From Deltaproteobacteria bacterium (GTDB taxonomy: Bacteria > Desulfobacterota > Desulfobacteria > Desulfobacterales > ETH-SRB1): a stretch of DNA of 7,219 nt. The stretch is from positions 1-7,219 of the forward strand of contig JAFCZU010000241.1 in the NCBI GenBank assembly GCA_019314185.1. Direction: 5' to 3'. This document shows positions 1 through 5,448 of this stretch, one piece after another (positions within the stretch are counted from its first letter, which is position 1; each line of letters begins with the position of its first letter). The position numbers and the translations under genes were made by a program. The notes under the pieces were generated by a model that saw nothing but the letters and a program-made list of their open reading frames with translations, ran no database searches and was not told the origin of the DNA.

Positions 1-551
1 GGATACATCCATTTGGAGATGGAAACGGACGAACAGCAAGATTGCTTGAATTTGAAGCCCTACTTTCTTCAGGAGTGCCGGCTCCTTCTTCCCAACTATT
101 GAGTAATCATTACAACCAAACAAGAACCGAATACTACCGACAACTTGATGCGACTAATAAATCTGGTGGAGATATTTTTCCTTTTATAGTGTATGCTCTC
201 CAAGGATTTGTTGATGGCCTTTTTGAACAACTTGATCTTATTCGAGCACAACAACTTCATGTACACTGGATGGATTATATTCATAGTGCTTTTAGCAACA
301 AAGATTCTGCTCCAGAAGTAAGACGTAGAAGGTTCGTAGTAGATCTTTCAAACATGGTTGACCCTGTCCCAATAACTAAGGCCAGGCATATATCTCCACG
401 AATTGCTGAAGCATATGCCTCACTGACTGAAAAAACAGTGTTCAGAGATGTTAATACATTAATAAAACGTGGCATGGTAATCAAAACAGCGGAAGGCATA
501 GTTGCAAACAAAGGACTAATGCAAGCCTTCCTGCCGCCAAAAGTTCCATGA
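1..551 (+). CDS. Fic family protein, C-terminal part (5' truncated by window edge)
   Basis: The reading frame enters at base 3 and ends at the TGA at 549-551. The first visible residues give the complete Fic active-site loop HPFGDGNGRTAR (about bases 6-41), an exact fit to the family pattern HPFx(D/E)GNGRxxR. In this family the loop His is catalytic and the loop binds the nucleotide phosphates. Fic proteins usually transfer AMP from ATP to a hydroxyl side chain of a target protein, or remove it. After the loop come the helices usual for the end of the Fic fold (around LLSNHYNQTRTEYYRQL), then a segment resembling a winged helix-turn-helix (ITKARHISPRIAEAYASLTEKTVFRD, given here only as a landmark in parts: PITKARHIS, then TVFRDVNTLIKRGMVI). 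Fic proteins with such tails are common and often autonomous. The start, and any N-terminal inhibitory helix, lie outside the window. The natural target is unknown. Confidence 0.93.
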   Translation, partial: IHPFGDGNGRTARLLEFEALLSSGVPAPSSQLLSNHYNQTRTEYYRQLDATNKSGGDIFPFIVYALQGFVDGLFEQLDLIRAQQLHVHWMDYIHSAFSNKDSAPEVRRRRFVVDLSNMVDPVPITKARHISPRIAEAYASLTEKTVFRDVNTLIKRGMVIKTAEGIVANKGLMQAFLPPKVP

Positions 552-596
552 TATTTTATATCCTGAACATTCTGTCAAATAGTCTTTTTGGAAGAC

Positions 597-3581
597 CTAA
601 ATTTTATGCAGCTTTAGTGGGTGAGTCGATAATTTATCGTTTGCCTCTTTCAGTTTTTCCTCACCGGATATTACAGCGACAGACTGCTGCATGCTGGTTT
701 GATTGAAGTATTTTTCTGCTGCCTCAACAATTTGGTTGCGGGTTAATGTTAAAAGCCGTTTTTTAAAACGTATGCGATCTTCATCAGACAAGGATACTAT
801 TTTTCTATAAAATGCCTTTTTTGCTGCAGGGCCCGGAGGATCAGGTTTATCGATTCCAGAGCAAACCTGTAAAATTGCTTCCTTTATATCTTCATTAGTA
901 TAGATTCCGGTTTTTATAAACTTTGCGGCATCTTCATATACTCTTAGCGTGGAAATTATATGAGGATCCCTGTAAGAGCAGAAATTAAATATTCCGTCTT
1001 CAGGATTGTACAGGGCAAAGCCGCCGTATGCACCGCCTTTTTCTCTTATCTCGCGATGAAGATACATGGATCTGAGTATTTTACTGATTACAGACAGGGC
1101 TGGAGCATCTTCATGTTCCATACGCACGGTTTTAAATGTTTGCGCGACAAATGAAACAGCAGAAGAGGTACTCCATCCTTCCCTGATTATTTCAGCATCA
1201 AATTCAATTTCCGGGGCCGCGAACCAGTTTGATTGCCCATTTGTCAGATTGTCCTGCATGGATGCTGATAGAGAAGACGCTGCAGGCAGTGTGTTTTCTT
1301 CTCCGATAAGAGCTATTTTGAAATTAGCGCTCGAAAAAAGATTTTTGCCTATTGATAAAAGATCATCAGAAAGAGATTTCAGCCTGGATTCTGAAAGATC
1401 ATCGGTGAAGTTTTTTATAAAATGCAACTGGTGGATGCCGTGCCATGTTTCACTGAGGGTGCATGTTGGCGACAGATTTCTTGAAGCAAGCGACATCGCA
1501 AGGCTGTGTCCGTTTGGCACAACCATCGATTCCACGCCTGCTTTGTATTCAAGTAAAAGACTCTTTAATCGGTTTTTATCTGAAAAGTTGAATTCAGATA
1601 AAAGTTCATTGATGATTTCAAACATCTTTTTTAGATTGCGGACAAGACACTTGCCGCTAAAAGATATAAACGGCAAACAGTTGCCAGCGCCTTCAAAGCT
1701 GGTGCGCGCATGAGAGGATAATCCTATTCCGCCTGTATATGCATCAATAAGTTGAGCAATTTCCGCGTAATCACGTAATACTGTTCCGATTTTTGGCAGG
1801 GCAAAGCAGAAAAAAGGCACAAGGGGAATCAGTTGTTTTTGCAAAGATGCGGTGCCGGCGGCGGCCGTAAAGTAGAATATTCCGGATGTTGGCTGGCTAT
1901 AACAGGTTATCATCGGTTTACCGTATCCGGTTGTTTCTTTTACGCTTTTAATTGAAGGGGGAATATCTTCAATTTCCAGTGTTGGGAGGCATGAGACATC
2001 TTCTTTGCTTTCCTGCAGCGACATTAAAGATTTTGCATCTGCTTTTATTTTTTTTAAATCGGAATCGTTCATGTTGGATCTAATATCTTCAAGTTTTGCT
2101 GCAACCCTTTTGTTTTCTTCCTCTTCCATCAAACTGTCGGGAACGAGTGTAAGAAGTATTCTGTGAGAATTATCAAGAAAATATTTTTTTATACAGTTTT
2201 CAAAAAAACGCTCTTTTGAAAGCTGTTCACGAATCTTTTCAAGGTCAGTATCGAACCGTAAAATTCTTTCAACATCGCCGCCATGAAACCAGCCTCCTGA
2301 AACAGTTAAGAGCAATTTAATTCCATATGGATAAGGGGTGTTTGTCACTTCTTTGCGATGAAACTCCAACTGGTGAATGGCTGACTCGATAAGCTTTTTG
2401 TCTATTCCTGATTCGCACAGGTTTTTCAAAACATCAAATATGATTGTTTCGATTTTTTTCGCGGCAGATTCTTCAATATCTTTGAGCCCGCAGACAAACA
2501 TGGTATCCCTGTTATTAGAATCATAACCTGTTCCATCGCTGAGGGCTGTGCCAAGTTCTGAGTCTATCAATGCCTTTCGCAGAGGAGACGCTGAATTTCC
2601 GAGAAGAATCTGTTCAAGCAGCGAAAGAACAAGAACCTCAAAAGAATCCTTGATGTCTGCTGTCAGCCATGCCACGCAAGCCTGGCATTTTTTTAATGAT
2701 TCTTCATTTTTGCCGATAAGATATTGATATGTTACTTCTTTCGGTTTGCTCCAGCGCGGCTGTGATGGAACATCTGTTTTTGGATCAATCAGCTCAAAAT
2801 TTTTCAGGATTTTATCATGGATAAAAAGGAGATGTTTTTTGAGAGCCATGTTTCCGTACGTATAAAAAAAAGCATTGCTCGGGTGATAATGACGCGCGTG
2901 GAAAGCCTTTAGCTGATTGTATGTTAAATCAGGGATTATAGCCGGTTCACCGCCTGAGTTGTAACTGTATGTTGTGTCAGGATAGATGGATTTTAAAATA
3001 GACCGCGCCATTATCTCGACAGGGGATGACATGGCGCCTTTCATCTCATTATATACAACGCCTTTATAAACAAGAGATTCGGAATCAGCATTCTTTAAAA
3101 CATTTTCGACTTCCAGGCGGCAGCCTTCCTGTTTGAAGCTGAGTTCATCTATGTTCGGGGAAAAAGCAGCGTCAAGATAAACATCCATAAGGTTGTAAAA
3201 GTCTTTTTTGTTTTGTGTGGAAAAAGGATACATTGTCCAGTCCGAAGCGGTAAAAGCGTTCATAAAAGTGCTTAAACTTCTTTTTAACATGGAAAAGAAT
3301 GGATCATGTACAGGGAATTTGCTGGAGCCACACAAAACAGTGTGCTCTAATATGTGAGCAACACCTGTTGAATCTTCGGGAACGGTTTTAAAGGCAACGC
3401 TGAATGTGTTTTCCTCGTCGTTATTGCTGATATGAATATGTTTCGCGCCTGTATCAGCATGTTCAAGCTCGTAAAAAACGGAATTGATTTCATCGAGATT
3501 GACAATCCTCTTAACAGAATAGCCGTAAATATTATCGCTCAGGTTAATATCAGGATTATTTTTATCCAGGATTACATTCAT
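597..3581 (-). CDS. M16C zinc metallopeptidase, PreP/Cym1-like
   Basis: This is a complete 994-residue protein, the usual length of presequence-protease-type M16C enzymes, which close as a two-half clamshell and degrade unfolded oligopeptides. The inverted zinc motif HxxEH is HILEH at residues 76-80: His76 and His80 would bind zinc and Glu79 would be the base. The distal zinc ligand is Glu179 in VVYNEMKG. The flanking LCGSSKFPVHDPFF and DFYNLMDVYLDAAF are typical of the family. The C-terminal half keeps REKGGAYG (Arg846, Tyr852), the pair that contacts substrate in this family. The linker region of roughly residues 480-720 matches the M16C-associated domain position. No signal peptide is visible, so it is probably cytoplasmic, clearing peptides. 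The ATG at 3579-3581 is chosen for its Shine-Dalgarno GGAG (3587-3590) with 5-nt spacing. It converges on the Fic gene with a 45-bp gap. All key residues are intact. Confidence 0.96.
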   Translation of the reverse strand: MNVILDKNNPDINLSDNIYGYSVKRIVNLDEINSVFYELEHADTGAKHIHISNNDEENTFSVAFKTVPEDSTGVAHILEHTVLCGSSKFPVHDPFFSMLKRSLSTFMNAFTASDWTMYPFSTQNKKDFYNLMDVYLDAAFSPNIDELSFKQEGCRLEVENVLKNADSESLVYKGVVYNEMKGAMSSPVEIMARSILKSIYPDTTYSYNSGGEPAIIPDLTYNQLKAFHARHYHPSNAFFYTYGNMALKKHLLFIHDKILKNFELIDPKTDVPSQPRWSKPKEVTYQYLIGKNEESLKKCQACVAWLTADIKDSFEVLVLSLLEQILLGNSASPLRKALIDSELGTALSDGTGYDSNNRDTMFVCGLKDIEESAAKKIETIIFDVLKNLCESGIDKKLIESAIHQLEFHRKEVTNTPYPYGIKLLLTVSGGWFHGGDVERILRFDTDLEKIREQLSKERFFENCIKKYFLDNSHRILLTLVPDSLMEEEENKRVAAKLEDIRSNMNDSDLKKIKADAKSLMSLQESKEDVSCLPTLEIEDIPPSIKSVKETTGYGKPMITCYSQPTSGIFYFTAAAGTASLQKQLIPLVPFFCFALPKIGTVLRDYAEIAQLIDAYTGGIGLSSHARTSFEGAGNCLPFISFSGKCLVRNLKKMFEIINELLSEFNFSDKNRLKSLLLEYKAGVESMVVPNGHSLAMSLASRNLSPTCTLSETWHGIHQLHFIKNFTDDLSESRLKSLSDDLLSIGKNLFSSANFKIALIGEENTLPAASSLSASMQDNLTNGQSNWFAAPEIEFDAEIIREGWSTSSAVSFVAQTFKTVRMEHEDAPALSVISKILRSMYLHREIREKGGAYGGFALYNPEDGIFNFCSYRDPHIISTLRVYEDAAKFIKTGIYTNEDIKEAILQVCSGIDKPDPPGPAAKKAFYRKIVSLSDEDRIRFKKRLLTLTRNQIVEAAEKYFNQTSMQQSVAVISGEEKLKEANDKLSTHPLKLHKI

Positions 3582-3586
3582 AAAGA

Positions 3587-3590
3587 CTCC
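3587..3590 (-). promoter_or_regulatory. Ribosome binding site of the M16C protease
   Basis: On the minus strand this reads GGAG, 5 nt before the ATG at 3579-3581. It fixes the start of the protease and leaves no room for a longer N-terminus in good context. Confidence 0.7.
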
Positions 3591-3600
3591 ATATTGTTTA

Positions 3601-3632
3601 GTCGAGTTGTCGAGTTGTCGAGCAGTCGAGTA
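3601..3632. repeat. 8-bp tandem repeat, 4 units, in the M16C leader
   Basis: Four consecutive units read GTCGAGTT, GTCGAGTT, GTCGAGCA and GTCGAGTA, so the GTCGAG core is fixed and the last two bases vary. On the minus strand the array (CTCGAC core) lies between the likely -10 box at 3644-3649 and the Shine-Dalgarno at 3587-3590, so it would be transcribed in the 5' leader of the protease mRNA. Unit-number change would alter leader length in 8-nt steps. Confidence 0.85.
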
Positions 3633-3643
3633 ATAACTGCTTG

Positions 3644-3649
3644 ATTATA
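3644..3649 (-). promoter_or_regulatory. Candidate -10 box for the M16C protease
   Basis: The minus strand reads a perfect TATAAT here. Transcription would start near 3637, giving a leader of about 56 nt. No good -35 hexamer is seen at 16-18 bp spacing (the sequence there is around ACTGGA), so the call rests on the -10 match and its position only. If real, it sits inside the doubtful ORF at 3578-3811 and argues against that ORF. Confidence 0.4.
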
Positions 3650-3832
3650 GTGACTGCTATTTTTTATCCAGTGTAGCCGTGGGCTTAGCTCTGCAATCAG
3701 TGCCTGAACGAAAATCTCAAAACACATGGAATTACAGTCAGTTGAATGCTGTTCTCGTAAGTTCTCAAAAAGTCCGGGCATGAGTTGTGTCTCAGGACTG
3801 TGAGCAAACATTTCGTTATGATTGTTTTACCT

Positions 3833-3859
3833 CGAAGATCACGAAGGTCACGAAGAAAT
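3833..3859. repeat. 9-bp tandem repeat, about 3 units
   Basis: The units are CGAAGATCA, CGAAGGTCA and CGAAGAAAT, the third diverging after CGAAGA. A reverse copy of the core, CTTCGTG at 3878-3884, can pair with CACGAAG at 3849-3855 across a 22-nt loop. Noncoding spacer, function unknown. Confidence 0.65.
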
Positions 3860-3966
3860 CCAATAAAAAAACAATAACTTCGTGTTGAACAAACACTTGC
3901 CAACTGAGAATCAAGCTGAAATTAGCTACCCGGATTTATTGAGAAGATACCTGTTCTCAAGTAGAA

Positions 3967-4001
3967 AGCTTTTAGCCTTTAGCTAACAGCTAACAGCTTT
4001 T
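3967..4001. repeat. 7-bp tandem repeat, 5 units, also able to form a hairpin
   Basis: The five units are AGCTTTT, AGCCTTT, AGCTAAC, AGCTAAC and AGCTTTT. Because AGCT is self-complementary, the array also folds: AAAGCT (3965-3970) pairs with AGCTTT (3995-4000) and TTAGC (3972-3976) with GCTAA (3989-3993), with one mismatch between them. Six T residues end the stem on the plus strand (3998-4003), as in an intrinsic terminator, but no plus-strand gene ends nearby. It lies 78 bp past the end of the minus-strand gene at 4079, where the T-run would be on the wrong side. I call it a repeat with only weak terminator potential. Confidence 0.7.
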
Positions 4002-4078
4002 TTATAAATCTTCACATAGCTAAATAAGCTGAAGCTATTGCCGGTATTGGGAAAAATGCTTTTTGTTCACACACTAAC

Positions 4079-4468
4079 TTATGAGGCAATATATATGCCG
4101 CGGTTTTTCCGTTTTATCCTATTAGACTGGTCGAGACGAAAAATAATATTGCGAACTTTCTTTTCTCCAAAACCGGTTTTTGCCAGGATTGTGGGGAAAT
4201 CCACACCATTTTTGAAATTTTTTATGATTTTCAATACAATATCAGACGCAGTTTCAGCACCTGTGCCAACAGATGTTTTGCCTTTAGCGGTTTTAGTTAA
4301 TACCCGTCTGCTTTTGCCTGATCCGGCTGTGGTTTTAATAAGCTTTTCCAGCCTCTCAAGCCTTGCTATCAAACTGTTAACATCTTTCTTGGTTGGAATG
4401 TCGTATTGCCTCATAAAAAATTTGACCATTGCGTCAAAACTTACCGATTTTCCTCTTTTTTTAGTCAT
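4079..4468 (-). CDS. Small basic coiled-coil/winged-helix-like protein
   Basis: 129 residues with three visible parts. Residues 1-46 are basic then helical, with a leucine-spaced segment (DVNSLIARLERLEKLI, residues 29-44) likely to form a short coiled coil for self-association. Residues 47-70 are a Lys/Ser/Gly/Thr-rich flexible linker. Residues 71-128 resemble a winged helix: SDIVLKIIKNF as first helix, FPTILAKTGFGEKKVRNIIFRL as helix-turn-helix, and a basic wing NRIKRKNRGIYIA. The basic charge suggests DNA binding, probably as an oligomeric regulator or nucleoid-type protein; the target is unknown. ATG at 4466-4468 is supported by AGGGGA (4474-4479) with 5-nt spacing. It stands alone: a repeat-filled spacer lies on both sides. 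I recall similar short proteins in deltaproteobacteria, but this is from memory and not tested. Confidence 0.8.
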   Translation of the reverse strand: MTKKRGKSVSFDAMVKFFMRQYDIPTKKDVNSLIARLERLEKLIKTTAGSGKSRRVLTKTAKGKTSVGTGAETASDIVLKIIKNFKNGVDFPTILAKTGFGEKKVRNIIFRLDQSNRIKRKNRGIYIAS

Positions 4469-4473
4469 GAAAA

Positions 4474-4479
4474 TCCCCT
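4474..4479 (-). promoter_or_regulatory. Ribosome binding site of the winged-helix-like protein
   Basis: The minus strand reads AGGGGA followed by 5 nt and ATG. This supports both the coding strand (against the overlapping plus-strand open frame) and the start codon. Confidence 0.65.
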
Positions 4480-4506
4480 TTTATAATGAGTAGTTAAAAT
4501 GGAGTC

Positions 4507-4615
4507 GTAAAAAGTCCCATCTACTGCGTTGCAGTGTTTTTTCAGACTCTTAACATACTATATATATGCCTTTAATCCTGAAAAATTACTACGCCTTGTA
4601 TATGAAACTTTTTGC
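4507..4615. repeat. Imperfect palindrome of about 110 bp, MITE/REP-like
   Basis: The two halves are reverse complements around a centre near 4561. Matched blocks, in order from outside: AAAAAGT (4509-4515) with ACTTTTT (4607-4613); CAT (4518-4520) with ATG (4602-4604); TAC (4522-4524) with GTA (4598-4600); GCGT (4526-4529) with ACGC (4591-4594), offset by 2; TTTTTCAG (4538-4545) with CTGAAAAA (4578-4585); CATA (4554-4557) with TATG (4565-4568), enclosing an AT-rich centre. Mismatches are scattered, as expected of an old mobile palindrome. It begins about 30 bp upstream of the winged-helix gene's start. No transposase is present. It could be a miniature element, a REP-like sequence, or an RNA hairpin. 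Confidence 0.7.
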
Positions 4616-4682
4616 TTGGCTATCTTATTAAGAATTTATAAAAAAACAACATAATGTTTTGAGAAAAGTTAATTTAACAACC

Positions 4683-4767
4683 ATGTAACTCAGGTGGATA
4701 GACTGAAAGCTTTTGATGTTAGAGAGATATCAATCCTTCAGCTTACAGGCTGCTTGAGCAGTTACAT
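4683..4767. repeat. Foldable 85-nt segment with an 8-bp closing stem
   Basis: ATGTAACT (4683-4690) is the exact reverse complement of AGTTACAT (4760-4767). Inside, CTGAA (4703-4707) pairs with TTCAG (4737-4741) and TTGAT (4713-4717) with ATCAA (4729-4733), which are nested and form one long arm. CTGC (4750-4753) and GCAG (4758-4761) can form a small second arm that competes with the end of the closing stem. The nested pairing suggests a structured RNA or an imperfect palindromic repeat. There is no matching RNA family that I recognise, and no flanking gene gives a role. Confidence 0.4.
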
Positions 4768-4879
4768 CACTATTTAATAATGAAAAGAAAGTCAAGAACC
4801 TGTTTTATTCCTATATCAGCGTTTTTGTTACTTAATATTGAAGGTTTCGTAAAGGTAGAAAAAATGCTTTTTACTAAAC

Positions 4880-4907
4880 GTGTCAGGTGTTCGGTGCTAA
4901 GTGTTAA
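4880..4907. repeat. 7-bp tandem repeat, 4 units
   Basis: The units are GTGTCAG, GTGTTCG, GTGCTAA and GTGTTAA. The last two units form the outer part of the left arm of the inverted repeat at 4894-4958, so the tandem array and the palindrome are joined. Confidence 0.65.
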
Positions 4908-4958
4908 GAGCTTGATATAACAATTAAATTGTTTTATCAAGCTCTTAACACTTAGCAC
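4894..4958. repeat. Near-perfect 32-bp inverted repeat with 1-nt centre
   Basis: The left arm 4894-4925 begins GTGCTAAGTGTTAAGAGC and the right arm 4927-4958 ends GCTCTTAACACTTAGCAC. 31 of 32 positions are complementary, the one mismatch lying near the centre (ATATAA against TTTTAT context). Neither side carries a T-run, so it is not an intrinsic terminator. As DNA it could extrude a cruciform; as RNA it would be a very stable hairpin. No gene lies within about 400 bp on either side. Confidence 0.9.
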
Positions 4959-4961
4959 TTG

Positions 4962-4985
4962 ATATTTGATAAATTCGTCAAATAT
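4962..4985. repeat. Small hairpin next to the large inverted repeat
   Basis: ATATTTGA (4962-4969) pairs exactly with TCAAATAT (4978-4985) across an 8-nt loop, starting 3 bp after the 65-bp inverted repeat ends. AT-rich and followed on the plus strand by GTCTTGATTTTTTAT, so a weak terminator-like reading is possible. Confidence 0.45.
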
Positions 4986-5070
4986 GTCTTGATTTTTTAT
5001 ACAGAAATTGTAATCTGGTTTAATTCGTAATTCATTAAATTATACTCTCAAGTTTCGCACCATTAATCTC

Positions 5071-5100
5071 TATATCTATATCTATATCTATATCTATATC
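5071..5100. repeat. Hexamer microsatellite, 5 perfect units of TATATC
   Basis: Five exact TATATC copies occupy 5071-5100. The array ends 27 bp before the -35 element of the candidate promoter at 5128-5156, so changes in copy number could alter the upstream region of that promoter. Confidence 0.92.
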
Positions 5101-5127
5101 AAGACGGTAAGAGTTGAAAATAACATT

Positions 5128-5156
5128 TTTACAGCGAAATCATTTGCTTATATTTT
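5128..5156 (+). promoter_or_regulatory. Candidate sigma70-type promoter
   Basis: TTTACA (5128-5133, 5 of 6 matches to TTGACA), a 17-bp spacer, and TATTTT (5151-5156, 4 of 6 matches to TATAAT). Transcription would start near 5163. It is the best plus-strand promoter seen ahead of the NHL/lipoprotein operon and lies 35 bp before a strong Shine-Dalgarno sequence. Confidence 0.4.
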
Positions 5157-5197
5157 GTAAACAGCAACCTGTGCAACATACATTACGATCAGGCGCG

Positions 5198-5203
5198 AAG
5201 GAG
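5198..5203 (+). promoter_or_regulatory. Strong orphan Shine-Dalgarno sequence
   Basis: AAGGAG followed by ATATAAC. No ATG follows. The nearest starts are TTG at 5214-5216, which gives a five-residue peptide ended by TAA at 5229, and ATT at 5213, which would open a 28-codon frame ending at the TAA in 5297-5299. Neither product is recognisable. It may serve a leader peptide or be the surviving start region of a decayed gene. Confidence 0.4.
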
Positions 5204-5364
5204 ATATAACATATTGAATTTAACAGTATATTAAGCATCAATCTTATATTAATTGATTGGCGCCGTTGTAAAAACCACAGGCAGTATATTTCGGTTTAAA
5301 ATTTATTTTTAGCCCTTGCCGTCTAACGCTTTGGCTAAATTACCACAACAATAGCACAAAAGAG

Positions 5365-5448
5365 ATTGTCTGTTTTTGCTTTATTCTCGCAATATGCATA
5401 TCTTTGTCTGGCTTAGGGCTTTCTGTCCAATGTTCTGTCGCCGCGCAA
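5365..5448 (+). other. Signal-peptide-like segment spanning the annotated NHL start
   Basis: Read in the NHL frame, these bases give a short charged start (the Lys-Glu codons lie just before, at 5359-5364), a hydrophobic core of about 18 residues, and an Ala-Ala/Gln junction after CSVAA that could be a signal peptidase I site. Because the hydrophobic core begins before 5404, translation from the TTG would lose about half of it. The only near-cognate start in place is ATT at 5365-5367, with AGAG directly before it, which is too close for a normal Shine-Dalgarno. Confidence 0.5.

Larger units (their letters stand above)
3578..3811 (-). other. Doubtful 77-codon ORF just upstream of the M16C gene
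   Basis: An open frame starts with ATG at 3809-3811 and ends with a TGA overlapping the protease start as ATGA. I do not recognise the product. The first 50 residues (including PGLFENLREQH and MCFEIFVQALIAEL) have protein-like composition. The last 25 codons run through the 8-bp tandem repeat and the candidate promoter, which suggests chance. No Shine-Dalgarno is visible before the ATG. It could be a remnant of a longer gene, a small coupled upstream gene, or noise. The ATGA overlap is the only point in its favour beyond composition. Confidence 0.2.
3582..4078. other. Noncoding spacer between the M16C protease and the winged-helix gene
   Basis: About 500 bp. It contains the protease leader and candidate promoter, the 8-bp, 9-bp and 7-bp tandem repeats listed separately, and the doubtful ORF ending at 3578. 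The remainder (about 3860-3965 and 4004-4078) shows no further gene, RNA gene or clear signal. Confidence 0.6.
4469..5403. other. Long spacer of about 930 bp without a convincing gene
   Basis: It holds the palindrome at 4507-4615, the foldable segment at 4683-4767, the tandem and inverted repeats at 4880-4985, the TATATC array, and the candidate promoter and Shine-Dalgarno listed separately. The stretch 5272-5403 is open in frame with the NHL gene and encodes its signal-peptide-like segment. No tRNA, rRNA or known riboswitch is visible. Confidence 0.6.

Noticed and set aside
582..596. GTCTT/AAGAC hairpin between the converging Fic and M16C genes
   Set aside because: Only 5 bp with a 5-nt loop and no T-run on either strand; too weak to call a terminator.
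1066..1713. 215-codon plus-strand open frame opposite the M16C gene
   Set aside because: It lies wholly antisense to the C-terminal half of a well-supported protease, and its product has no recognisable motif.
3601..3632. Tandem array as a CRISPR array
   Set aside because: Units are 8 bp and directly adjacent with no spacers; no cas gene is in the window.
3697..3903. 68-codon minus-strand open frame
   Set aside because: Cys/Arg/Phe-rich product, no Shine-Dalgarno, and it reads through the 9-bp repeat (FLRDLRDLRG); taken as chance.
4038..4493. 151-codon plus-strand open frame
   Set aside because: It is antisense to the 129-residue winged-helix-like gene, which has a better Shine-Dalgarno and a coherent domain layout.
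4481..4520. TTTACG/17 bp/CATTAT as a promoter for the winged-helix gene
   Set aside because: The start point would fall within the Shine-Dalgarno sequence, leaving no usable leader.
4770..4958. 62-codon minus-strand open frame
   Set aside because: Starts inside the right-hand part of the large inverted repeat and has low-complexity composition with no ribosome binding site.
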